Below are positions 23,132-32,417 of a stretch of 38,023 nucleotides of DNA, one piece after another. Positions within the stretch are counted from its first letter, which is position 1, and every line of letters starts with the position of its first letter. The notes under the pieces were generated by a model. It was not told the origin of the DNA and made no database searches. It worked only from the letters and a program-made list of their open reading frames with translations. The DNA is taken from assembly GCA_000402515.1 (NCBI GenBank), contig AQRL01000028.1:1-38023 (forward strand), read 5' to 3'. This stretch comes from Nanoarchaeota archaeon SCGC AAA011-G17 (GTDB lineage Archaea; Nanobdellota; Nanobdellia; SCGC-AAA011-G17). Both the position numbers and the translations under genes were made by a program.

Positions 23132-24223
23132 ATGAAAAGGTATGGGAATTTATTTGAGGAGTTATGTTCCTATGAAAACCTTAAATTAGCCTTCAAAAAA
23201 GCAAGAAAAGGGAAAACACAAAAACCATATGTAATAGAATTTGAAAAGAATCTTAAAGATAATTTAATTGAATTAAGGACAGAGCTTTTATTTCATTCTT
23301 ACTCCCCTAAACCATTGAAAACATTTATTATTCGCGACCCAAAAACAAGAAAGATAAGTAAATCCAATTTTAGAGACAGGATTATACACCACGCTTTATA
23401 CAATATTATTGAGCCAATATTTGACAAAACATTTATTTATGATTCCTATGCTAATAGAATCGGAAAAGGAACATGGGCAGCAATAAAAAGATTTGACAAA
23501 TTCAAGAGCAAGATTGCACAAAAGGGATTTGTTCTTAAAGCAGACATAAAGCATTATTTTGATGAGGTTGACCATAAAAATTTACTCAGTATCATTAAGA
23601 AAAAAATAAAAGACAAGAAAGTTATCTGGCTGATAAATAAAATTATTTGCAATCATAATTCAAAGATTCAAGGCAAAGGCATGCCTTTAGGTAATTTGAC
23701 ATCACAATTCTTTGCAAATGTTTACTTAAATGAATTGGACCAATTTGTGAAAAATAAATTAAAAGCAAAATACTACATAAGATATGTTGATGATTTTGTA
23801 ATTCTGCATAACAATAAAAAAGTACTGGAAGAATATAAAGACAAAATAAATGATTTTCTGAGAAAAGAGCTTTTGATAGGATTGCATCCTGAAAAATGTA
23901 AAATTTTATCTTTGAATAAAGGAATTTGTTTTCTTGGTTACAGAGTATTTTGTTATCATAAGCTTTTAAGAAAGACCAATTTAAGAAAAATGCAAAGTAA
24001 TCTTGATAATTACAAGGGGCTTTATGACCTAAAATTTGTTGATTATGATGAGATTTATGAATATTTTCAGGGGTGGTTGGCATACGCAAAAAGTGCCAAT
24101 ACCTATAAACTTAGAAAAAGAACTGGACAAAAACTACAAGAATATTTCCCAAATGAAATATCTGGTATTGAAATTAACAGATTGATAAAAAAAAGTAATA
24201 TCCAGAACAAAGATAATAATTGA
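23132..24223 (+). CDS. DGR reverse transcriptase (DGR2)
   Basis: 363 residues from the ATG at 23132, chosen because MKRYGNLFEELCSYENLKLA aligns end-to-end with the DGR1 RT start. The frame is open back through the TR to 23009, so a longer product is possible. Motifs: RDRIIHHAL, catalytic Asp138 (ADIKHYF), GNLTSQ at 187-192, YVDD (Asp220, Asp221), FLGYRVF. It has a C-terminal extension (NEISGIEINRLIKKSNIQNK) not present in RT1. No Avd gene lies inside the element. Confidence 0.95.
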   Translation: MKRYGNLFEELCSYENLKLAFKKARKGKTQKPYVIEFEKNLKDNLIELRTELLFHSYSPKPLKTFIIRDPKTRKISKSNFRDRIIHHALYNIIEPIFDKTFIYDSYANRIGKGTWAAIKRFDKFKSKIAQKGFVLKADIKHYFDEVDHKNLLSIIKKKIKDKKVIWLINKIICNHNSKIQGKGMPLGNLTSQFFANVYLNELDQFVKNKLKAKYYIRYVDDFVILHNNKKVLEEYKDKINDFLRKELLIGLHPEKCKILSLNKGICFLGYRVFCYHKLLRKTNLRKMQSNLDNYKGLYDLKFVDYDEIYEYFQGWLAYAKSANTYKLRKRTGQKLQEYFPNEISGIEINRLIKKSNIQNKDNN

Positions 24224-24343
24224 GGAATAGAAAAGCCTTATTATATGTGCTGACTAATTTGCCTCTAATGCCCAAATTCCGCGTCACTGGGCTCTCTTCC
24301 TATAAAATCACATTCTGACTAATTTCAATGATTTTGTGACTAT

Positions 24344-24901
24344 TTAACATAAACAAATTTTTGAGAGAAATAGCTTCTCAAGATAGTTCTTCAGATACCT
24401 TTTATCAGCAACCTTGCCGTAAGCAGAATATTTCCTATTCAGATTCCTGTTAGTAAGAACAAAAAACCAGTCATCATAATTCTCATTCAATAACTTTACC
24501 TTTTCGATTAGCTGTTTCTTATTATTTTTTAGGTTTTTTCCAGTCTAGATTTCAATTGCTATCTTTTCATTATTAATTTTAAAAATTATATCTGGATGTG
24601 TTGTCTGAAATAACTTAACATCAAAATTCTTGCTTATTAAATAATTGGCAATATCCATTATCAAGAAAAAATGGCTGATGCCTTCATTAAATCTCGGCTT
24701 GACTAAGTATTTCTTAACGTTGCTAAAGCAACTCTTCCTAGAAGTTTCCTTATAGCCCTTCTTAAGCAGGTAGTTAATTTCATGTTTATTTAATTCATTA
24801 CATTTATAGAAGCCTTTCTCTACGTCAACATTTATCTCTACTTTTTTATAAGGCTCACCATAAATATTTCTCGGTCTTGTATTATTTATATTTCCAGACA
24901 T
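24344..24901 (-). pseudogene. PD-(D/E)XK nuclease-like gene broken by an in-frame TAG
   Basis: Read from the ATG at 24901 (GGAGGTTGA just upstream; TATA-like ACTATAAATATC further up), the frame hits TAG at 24545-24547 within THPDIIFKI...IAIEI-stop-TGKN. It then continues without other stops through KQLIEKVKLLNENYDDWFFV to a TAA at 24344. The 'HPDI...IAIExETG' pattern fits a PD-(D/E)XK nuclease core with the stop at a Glu codon (GAG to TAG). Full length would be 185 residues. Probably a recent pseudogene; TAG readthrough cannot be excluded. Confidence 0.7.
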
Positions 24902-24968
24902 TTCAACCTCCGATTCCAATTGGTACATAATTATAAGCAAGGAGATATTTATAGTACGGGGTGAAAAT

Positions 24969-24990
24969 TTTTGTCAAAATTTTGTCAAAA
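24969..24990. repeat. Tandem 11-bp repeat upstream of the nuclease-like gene
   Basis: TTTTGTCAAAA occurs twice head to tail. The 11-bp period is one helical turn, so two protein molecules could bind the same DNA face. It is a candidate operator or iteron near the right end of the element. Confidence 0.5.
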
Positions 24991-25093
24991 AATATCAGTT
25001 TTACCGACGGAAAACAGAAAACTATTTAAGCAAGTATGATATTATACATTCATAAGAGAGTTTCAGTGTATAGGCTATCAAATAAGAGCTTCT

Positions 25094-25108
25094 ATCTCGG
25101 CTGGAGCA
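25094..25108 (+). repeat. attR: duplicate of tRNA-Glu 3' end
   Basis: ATCTCGGCTGGAGCA, identical to 17423-17437 but without any tRNA body upstream. It ends 5 nt before the stop codon of the next chromosomal gene. Confidence 0.85.
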
Positions 25109-25113
25109 GTTTT

Positions 25114-25866
25114 TTAATCAAACCAATTAGTAAACCAGCTAAATAATCTTCCAAAGAAACCTTTTTTTACTTCTTGACTAATATCTTTATTATCAGTATT
25201 TATTTTTTTTACCTCTTTGCAGTCTTTAATCTCTTCTTTCTTGCAGTCTTTATTCACACATGAATTAATAGTGCACGGATTATTATCATCACAATCCTCA
25301 TTAGTCTTGCAGATATAATTTAGAATATTTTTGCATTTCCCATTAGAACATTTATCATCTGTATCTATATTCCCGTCATTGCAGTCTAAATCCTTTTTAC
25401 ATTTTGCTTTATTATGCTCGCATAAATAATTACTGCAGGAATCCTCAGTTAAGTTATTTCCATCATCACAACCTATATCTTTCTCGCATTCTGGAATAAC
25501 GCATTTATCAGAAATACATTTGCCACTAACACATCCGCAATCACTGCAGCAGTCTTTCTCTTCAGGATTACATTTGCCATCACCGCAGGAATAAGTTAAT
25601 CCAATTTCAATGGTTGCAGTTGAATCCTCATCATCTAAATAGAATATGCTTATTAAATTTATTTTTAAATTATTTATCTCTTTTTCCTCGTTAATAGAAA
25701 TTATATTTTTAACACCGTCTACACTGACAACAATTTTATCTTCTTGTATCCCAATTATTTTTATTTCTTTTGAGGAAACATTAGTAGATTCTCCCTTTTT
25801 TAGTGTAACAGAATATACACTCTGTAATAAGATAAGGAATACTAGTAAAATAATTATCTTTTTCAT
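25114..25866 (-). CDS. Secreted cysteine-rich repeat protein
   Basis: 250 residues. Signal peptide ~1-19 (MKKIIILLVFLILLQSVYS), a small beta domain (~20-90), then a run of Cys/Asp-rich repeats from CGDGKCNPEEKDCCSDCGC to KTNEDCDDNNPCTINSC. The C-x-DGxxxTxDxC style is common in archaeal surface proteins and suggests disulfides and calcium binding. The C-terminal amphipathic GFFGRLFSWFTNWFD may touch the membrane. Last gene of a three-gene operon; ends beside attR. Confidence 0.8.
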   Translation of the reverse strand: MKKIIILLVFLILLQSVYSVTLKKGESTNVSSKEIKIIGIQEDKIVVSVDGVKNIISINEEKEINNLKINLISIFYLDDEDSTATIEIGLTYSCGDGKCNPEEKDCCSDCGCVSGKCISDKCVIPECEKDIGCDDGNNLTEDSCSNYLCEHNKAKCKKDLDCNDGNIDTDDKCSNGKCKNILNYICKTNEDCDDNNPCTINSCVNKDCKKEEIKDCKEVKKINTDNKDISQEVKKGFFGRLFSWFTNWFD

Positions 25867-25997
25867 TTTCTTAAATTCTTAAAATAAATTATCTGCCTCT
25901 CTCTTTTCAAAGCATCTTTCTTTGTTCTAAATTCTCCTAAAACTTTTTTCCCGTCTTTAGTAAACAATACCCATTTGTAACCTTTTTTCTTTATCAT
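25863..25997 (-). CDS. 44-residue basic protein
   Basis: A short frame starting MIKKKGYKWVLFTKDGKKVL and followed by GEFRTKKDALKRERQIIYFK: a beta hairpin then a basic helix. This is a pattern seen in short viral and archaeal proteins of unknown role. ATGA overlaps at both ends (25994-25997 and 25863-25866) tie it tightly to both neighbours, which is the main evidence that it is real. Confidence 0.65.
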   Translation of the reverse strand: MIKKKGYKWVLFTKDGKKVLGEFRTKKDALKRERQIIYFKNLRK

Positions 25998-26212
25998 CTT
26001 TCCTCAAGAATACTTTGTATCTCCCACTTTTTATTTCTTTTCAATTTCCCGACAATTGCCTTTCCCTTCTTCTTTCCCTTGTATGAAGTATGACTTAATG
26101 GAACAGTTCTGAAGCTGTTTTTAATAAATAAAGAAGGGCTCTTTTGTCTCCACCTTTTGTATCTTTTGGTAATTCTTGGATACTCTCCTTTAAACCTCTC
26201 TTTTTTATTCAC
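25994..26212 (-). CDS. 72-residue basic hypothetical protein
   Basis: Very Lys/Arg-rich (RITKRYKRWRQKSPSLFIKN; YKGKKKGKAIVGKLKRNKKW), so probably nucleic-acid-binding. First gene of the operon with the 44-residue protein and the cysteine-rich secreted protein. Not recognised. Confidence 0.6.
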   Translation of the reverse strand: MNKKERFKGEYPRITKRYKRWRQKSPSLFIKNSFRTVPLSHTSYKGKKKGKAIVGKLKRNKKWEIQSILEER

Positions 26213-26242
26213 AAATTATAAAAGTTGAAGAATTATTTAAAT

Positions 26243-26623
26243 CTATTTGAACCAGCTAAAGAATTTCTCTCTTTCAACAAAAGACATGAACTTGAACATT
26301 TTTCTGGAAGTCTTATCTATATCCTCATTTAATTCATTATATTCCTCTTTGCTGATATAGCCCAAATCTTTGCTTAATAAAACTAAAACATCTAGCTCTT
26401 TCAAACTGCCATAGGCATAAGTTAAAAATTGTAAAAAACTAAGTTTGGTCCTCCTTGAACATCCCTCTGCAATATTTAAAGGGATACTTGTGCTTGCCCT
26501 TCTTATCTGTGAAATTAAATTATCTTTCTCATTTTCAGGAAATTTATTTGTAATTTTATAAAATTTTAAAGTCAAATCATAAGAAAGTTTCCATATCTCT
26601 AGCTCTTTGTAGTTCCTTGCCAT
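26243..26623 (-). CDS. Four-helix-bundle protein of the S23/Avd fold
   Basis: 126 residues with the S23 signature: YKELEIWKLSYDLTLKFYKI, then SIPLNIAEGCSRRTKLSFLQ, FLTYAYGSLKELDVLVLLSK and a final helix. This family (Pfam 05635 type) includes proteins encoded in bacterial 23S intervening sequences and the accessory variability determinant (Avd) of many DGRs, which binds the RT. It lies 2.0 kb from RT2, outside the att boundary, and 300 nt upstream of 16S. It may serve as the missing Avd for one or both DGRs; equally it may be an unrelated S23 protein. Confidence 0.85.
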   Translation of the reverse strand: MARNYKELEIWKLSYDLTLKFYKITNKFPENEKDNLISQIRRASTSIPLNIAEGCSRRTKLSFLQFLTYAYGSLKELDVLVLLSKDLGYISKEEYNELNEDIDKTSRKMFKFMSFVEREKFFSWFK

Positions 26624-26676
26624 AATATTATAAATAATAACCTTTATAAATACTTTATTGTAATTTTTTAATCATA

Positions 26677-26778
26677 ATGAAAAGAAGTTCTAGGCGTTGG
26701 AAAAAGAAAGGACAGATGCGTTGGAAGTGGCAGCGCAAGAGAATGAAAAAAGAAAAAAGAAAGAGAAGAACTAAATAA
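26677..26778 (+). CDS. rpl41e: Ribosomal protein L41e-like peptide
   Basis: 33 residues, almost all Arg/Lys/Trp, with RWKWQRKRMKKEKRKRRTK resembling the single basic helix of L41e. The TATA-like TTTATAAATAC lies ~28 nt before the ATG (leaderless). Located immediately upstream of the rRNA operon. An N-terminal extension (~13 residues) compared with the usual ~25-residue L41e; the inner Met14 could be the true start. Confidence 0.75.
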   Translation: MKRSSRRWKKKGQMRWKWQRKRMKKEKRKRRTK

Positions 26779-26838
26779 TTCTGACGGTGTGTACAAAAAA
26801 TAATACCAACAGCCTAATGCATATGTCTTACCAAAATC

Positions 26839-26846
26839 TTTATAAA
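26839..26846 (+). promoter_or_regulatory. Probable rRNA operon promoter (TATA box)
   Basis: TTTATAAA ~100 nt before 16S in the gap 26779-26941. A stable hairpin, ATATGTTTT/AAAACATAT (26874-26901), follows it in the 5' leader. No classic long 16S flanking stem could be traced by eye. Confidence 0.5.
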
Positions 26847-26941
26847 CACCTCTTTTAATCAATTTTCTGCAGTATATGTTTTGAATTTGTGAAAAACATA
26901 TCTATACTAGCCAATTTATTTGTGACATAGCGACTAAATAA

Positions 26942-28411
<1,470 letters not shown>

Positions 28412-28428
28412 TATTATTATATTAATAC

Positions 28429-28523
28429 GGGCTCGTAGCTCAGCGGTAGAGCGCCACCCTTGCATAATATTCATAAAATTACAAGAGAGGCGGAGGTCTC
28501 GGGTTCAATCCCCGACGAGTCCA
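28429..28523 (+). tRNA. tRNA-Ala(UGC) with 23-nt anticodon-loop intron
   Basis: Acceptor GGGCTCG/CGAGTCC plus A73, D-stem GCTC/GAGC, T-stem TCGGG/CCCGA. The anticodon loop CTTGCA gives TGC, followed by an intron at 28465-28487 (position 37/38). The anticodon stem CCACC/GGCGG has an A-C mismatch in the middle pair. Located in the 16S-23S spacer, as in many archaea, only 18 nt after 16S. Confidence 0.88.
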
Positions 28524-28590
28524 CATATATGCAACTCAAGAATTATTTTTTGGGTGAAGATACTGATAAACATTCATGTTTAAATGAAGT

Positions 28591-28607
28591 CATAGATAGA
28601 TTAAGGC
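28591..28607 (+). other. 23S processing stem, 5' strand
   Basis: CATAGATAGATTAAGGC pairs with 32220-32236 (one G-U), enclosing the 23S gene; it includes helix 1 of mature 23S and extends it outward, as needed for pre-rRNA processing. Confidence 0.7.
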
Positions 28608-30661
28608 CTTTGTAAACCACTAGGTGGATGACTCGGCTTGATATGAGATGAAGGGCGCGACAATCTGCGATAAGCCTTGGCGAGATGCACGTAATCTTAG
28701 AACCAAGGATCCCTGAATGAGAATCTCACTAATTCCTATATAGGAAGTCGAACGCAGGGAACTGAAGCGTCTTAGTACCTGCAGGAAAAGAAATCAATTG
28801 AGATGCTGCAAGTATCAGCGAGAAAAAGCAGTATAAGGTAAACCGAATTCTCTATGGTAACATAGGGTATATGTGGTGTAATAAGACTTGCTTTTCATCC
28901 TGTTTAAGAGATTTAAAGTCTCCTGGAAAGGAGTACCAGAGAGGGTGATAGTCCCGTAGAGTTTTTTCAATAGGATTTGCAAGTATCTTGAGTAACATCC
29001 ATTGGATTTTGGGTGTGAATTTTGGAGAAATCAACTTCAAACCTTAAATATAAGTCAAGACCGATAGAAAATAGTACAGTGATGGAACGTTGAAAAGTAC
29101 CTTTGACCGGGAGTCAAAAGACCCTGAAACCTAGTGGCTATAGTATGCTACTGCTCTTCGGAGTTGTAGCGTATGTTTTGAATAACAGGCCAGGGAGTGC
29201 ATTTAAGTGGCAAGAGTAATCTGAAAAAGAGAACTCAAAGAGAAATCAAGAACCCGCAGTTTACGAGGGGTGTGGTATTAAAGTGCCATAAGTCACTTGG
29301 GTGCGACCAGAAACTAGTCGATCTAATCCTGGGCAAGGTGAAGCGGTGGTAAAACATCGTGGAGGCCTGAAGAGGTTCTAGGTACATCTGTTCTTCTGAC
29401 TTGGGATTAGGGGTGAAAAGCCAATCGAGACTGGTGATAGCTGGTTCCTATCGAAGTTGACCTAAGTCAAGTCTTGGGTGAGATAGCTGAATGTGTAGAG
29501 TCACGGATTGGGGGTACAGGGAAAGAAATTTCTCGGCCTCTTGTTCAACTCCAAATCATTCAACATCGTAGAACTCAGGAGACGGGGGCTCTGGGGTAAG
29601 CTTGAGTCCCGAGAGGGGAACAACCCAAATTGCAATTAAGGTCCCAAAATATCAGTTAAGTGTTAAAGGGTGAAAGGTGTGTATTACCAGAGACAGCAGG
29701 GAGGTATGCTCAGAAGCAGCAATCCTTCAAAGAAAGCGTAATAGCTCACCTGTCAAGGTAATATGCCCTGAAAATTGACGGGGCTAAACTGATTACCGAT
29801 ATTGTAATCTAATCCTTATTGGATTAATGTGATAGGTAGGCGTTTTGTAAGGGTAGAAGTTTCTCCGTAAGGAGGGGTGGACCTTATAAAAATGAAAATC
29901 CTGGCAGTAGTAGGACCTACTCAGAGTGAGACTCTCTGATACCGAAAGGGCAAGGGTTTCTTAGCACTGTAGTTCAGCTAAGAGTAAGTTGATCCTAACC
30001 ATCGTCTTAATCAGATTTGATGGGAAAGGGAAAAATGTTAATATTCATTTACTATCTAAGTACACGTGGCAACACAAGATTATTTCCTGACACTTCTGGT
30101 TAGACTGACGTTAATCGTCGTTAACGCTAACTGGAATAAATCTGGGGAGTATTATAATGATGAGAACCAGATTAAATCTAGGAACAGCCAACATTAGTTG
30201 GTTCAGTTGAGACCAGGAGTCCGTGAAAAAGGAAATGATAAGGATCTTAGATATTCATACCCAGAACCTGCACAGGTGCCCCTAGGTGAGTAGCCTAAGG
30301 TATGAGGGATTAATCTAGTTAAGGGAAATCGGCAAATTGGCAGCGTTCCTTCGGTTTAAGCTGTCCCTGCGTTTGTGTTTTAAGGATGCGAATACAGGGT
30401 TCAATAACTAGGGGGATCCGACTGTTTAACAAAAACACAACCAACTGCTAGCCAGTAATGGTCTGTATAGTTGGTGACGTCTGCCCAGTACTAGTACTTC
30501 AAACTCCGGTTCAACGGAGCTAAGAGCTAGCAAACGGCGGGAGTAACTATAACTCTCTTAAGGTAAACACTAAAGTTGCCTTAGTAAAATCTGGCTATAT
30601 GCTGGAAAGTCTGAGTATCCTGAACTACCTTACTTGACACACTTGACATGTCAGCGCATGG

Positions 30662-30672
30662 TTTATATATAA
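30662..30672 (+). promoter_or_regulatory. TATA box inside the group I intron
   Basis: TTTATATATAA ~35 nt before the endonuclease start, with a ribosome-binding site AAGGTGAT (30690-30697). Suggests that the intron gene is transcribed from its own promoter rather than only within pre-rRNA. Confidence 0.55.
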
Positions 30673-30700
30673 AAAAGTGTTAATCTTGTAAGGTGATAAT

Positions 30701-31186
30701 GTGACAGGTGCAGATAATCAGCAGGAAAGATTAGATGTCAAATGGATTGTTGGATTTGTTGATGGAGAAGGTTGTTTTCACGTCTCTATTAATAAATTAC
30801 CAAAAATGACACTAGGTTGGCAAGTCCTTCCAGAGTTTAGGGTTGTTCAGCATAAACGTGATGAAGCAGTGCTTGATAAACTAAAAACATTTTTTGGTTT
30901 TGGAAACATTGTTGTAAATCATGGAGACCGAAAAGAATTCAGAGTAAGAGGCCTAGAGAATTTGAATAAAATAATTCAATTCTTTAAAGAAAATCCTCTT
31001 AAAACATCTAAACAAAAAAACTTTGAACTTTTTTCAGAAATAATATGCTTAATGAACAAAGAACAACACTTGACAAGAGAAGGGTTAGAAAATATTGCTA
31101 ATCTGGCTTCACAGATGAATAAAAAAATTATTAGACATCTAGAATCCTCAGAGACTATACGCCAGAACTCTTTAAATAAAGAGTAA
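30701..31186 (+). CDS. LAGLIDADG homing endonuclease encoded in the group I intron
   Basis: 161 residues from a GTG with AAGGTGAT upstream. One clear LAGLIDADG helix (WIVGFVDGEGCF, residues 15-26, with Asp and Glu at the metal site), then HKRDEAVLDKLKTFFGFG and RVRGLENLNKIIQFF. As a single-motif form it probably acts as a homodimer. It should cut intronless 23S genes near U1931 to spread the intron. The last ~12 codons run through the P7 5' strand, P3 and P8 of the ribozyme, so protein and RNA constraints overlap there. Confidence 0.93.
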   Translation: MTGADNQQERLDVKWIVGFVDGEGCFHVSINKLPKMTLGWQVLPEFRVVQHKRDEAVLDKLKTFFGFGNIVVNHGDRKEFRVRGLENLNKIIQFFKENPLKTSKQKNFELFSEIICLMNKEQHLTREGLENIANLASQMNKKIIRHLESSETIRQNSLNKE

Positions 31187-32219
31187 GATATAGTCCGACC
31201 CTTACAGCGATGTAAGGAGGTATATAGAAACATATGCCCACCTTCTAATAGAAGGTCAGTACCTCAAATGAGGGAAAGTAACAGACGTGAGCGAAATGCC
31301 TTGTCGTTTAATTGGCGACCTGCATGAAGGCGTAACGAGATCCCCACTGTCCCTAACTAGAACCCCCTGAATACTCTCTATTGGTGCAAAGGCCAGTGAC
31401 CTCCAGTGGGAAGCGAAGACCCCGTAGAACTTTACTGCAGTTTGTTTTGGTGCTACGAGTTTCGTTGTTCAGCATAGGTAGGAGTTGCTAAAGCTTAATC
31501 GTCAGGTTAAGTGTAGACAAAATTGAGATACTACCCAACGAGGCTTGTATTACTTACCAGAAATGGGACATTAACAGATGGGCAGTTTGGCTGGGGCGGC
31601 ACCCTGCTGAAAAGATATCAGCAGGGCCCAAAGGTTGACTCATCCGGTTTAGAACTCCGGAGTAGAGTGCAAGAGCAAAAGTCAGCTTGACTGAATTTCA
31701 AAAAATAAGAAATTCAGCAACGAAAGTTTGGTCTAGCGAACCCTTATACCTCTTTGATAGGGGTTAAGGATGACAGAAAAGCTATCTCGGGGATAACAGA
31801 GTCGTAGCGCCTAAGAGTCCAAATCGACGGCGCTGCTTGCTACATCGATGTCGGCTCTCCGTATCCTGGCCGTGCACAGGCGGCCAAGGGTGAGGGTGTT
31901 CACCGATTAAAACGGATCGTGAGCTGGGTTCAATACGTTGTGAGACAGTATGTATGATATCTACTGGAGGTGTTTGAAATCTGAGAAGAAGGATGTCATA
32001 GTACGAGAGGAACTGGCACTCGGGGCCACTAGTGTATCTGTTGTCTGACAAGGCAGGCAGAGCAGCCACGCCCTAACGGATAAGTGCTGAAAGCATCTAA
32101 GCACGAAGCCATCTTCAAAAAGAGATTTCAAGAGCGACGGTAAAAGACCGGTTTGATAGGACTGGGGTGTAAGCTTTAAGGAAACGAAAAGTTCAGCCCG
32201 CAGTTACTAATAGCTCTAA

Positions 32220-32236
32220 GCCTTAATTTATCTATG
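32220..32236 (+). other. 23S processing stem, 3' strand
   Basis: GCCTTAATTTATCTATG, complementary to 28591-28607 apart from one G-U pair. Confidence 0.7.
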
Positions 32237-32343
32237 ACTTTTTTATTTATTTTTCACAAAATTATATTTAATGAAATTTTATTCTAAGAAAATGATAAGA
32301 ATTATTCTATATGTTAATTCTAAGAATACTCTACAGTTAGTTG

Positions 32344-32365
32344 GAAACTTTTAGAAAAAAGTTTC
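32344..32365. terminator. Hairpin downstream of the rRNA operon
   Basis: GAAACTTTT-AGAA-AAAAGTTTC, a 9-bp stem in the gap 32229-32417, with T-rich tracts on both sides. It may mark transcript ends for the rRNA operon and the convergent HAD gene. The gap also holds a direct repeat ATTCTAAGAA (near 32281 and 32317) and no gene or 5S rRNA. Confidence 0.4.
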
Positions 32366-32417
32366 ATCAAAAGAAACAAAAATCAACTTTTTTCTTGATA
32401 TTTCATATTCTTAGTTT

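Larger units (their letters stand above)
17423..25108 (+). mobile_element. Integrative element inserted in tRNA-Glu, carrying a DGR
   Basis: Bounded by 15-bp direct repeats: the tRNA-Glu 3' end (17423-17437) and its copy at 25094-25108. A tyrosine recombinase starts ~100 nt inside the left end and points inward, the standard arrangement for tRNA-targeting integrases. Cargo in order: recombinase, AbrB/PIN pair, an RHH-like operon on the minus strand, the second DGR (two targets, leader, TR, RT), and a broken nuclease-like gene. No replication or capsid gene is recognisable. It could be a small integrated plasmid/virus remnant or a DGR-dedicated island. Confidence 0.82.
30565..31289 (+). ncRNA. 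Group I self-splicing intron at 23S position U1931
   Basis: Joining 30564 to 31290 restores TAAGGT|AGCGAAATG, the conserved helix 69-71 region; E. coli numbering puts the site after U1931. Core helices: IGS GCCTTAG (30578-30584) pairs with the 5' exon TTAAGGT with the required U-G at the splice site; P3 CTGGC/GCCAG (30591-30595 with 31161-31165); P7 GACTATA/TATAGTC (31153-31159 with 31189-31195); P8 ACTCTTT-AAAT-AAAGAGT (31167-31184); P9 CCTTACA-GCGA-TGTAAGG (31200-31217). The last intron base is G. The endonuclease gene is probably inserted in the P6 region. Confidence 0.92.
28599..32228 (+). rRNA. 23S ribosomal RNA, interrupted by a group I intron
   Basis: 5' part TAGGTGGATGACTCGGCTT, GGTTCCTATCGAAGTTGACC region, the peptidyl-transferase and sarcin-ricin (AGTACGAGAGGAACTGG) sequences are all present. 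Exons are 28599-30564 and 31290-32228 (~2.9 kb mature). Ends are placed at the terminal helix and may be off by a few bases. No 5S gene follows within the window. Confidence 0.95.

Noticed and set aside
24250-24325. 11-bp direct repeat CTGACTAATTT as further att sites or insertion footprint
   Set aside because: Short, AT-rich and not linked to any boundary; likely chance or local duplication.
24545-24547. In-frame TAG read as pyrrolysine
   Set aside because: No pyrrolysine genes are seen and the affected position looks like a conserved Glu; a nonsense mutation is simpler.
25094-25108. Possible second tRNA-Glu gene
   Set aside because: Only the last 15 nt of the tRNA are present, with no D, anticodon or acceptor 5' strand upstream; it is an attachment-site copy.
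30565-31289. 23S insert as an archaeal bulge-helix-bulge intron
   Set aside because: The IGS, P3, P7, P8, P9, the U-G splice pair and the terminal G fit a group I ribozyme.
32229-32417. 5S rRNA gene after 23S
   Set aside because: No 5S-like sequence or fold is present in this AT-rich gap; 5S must be elsewhere.
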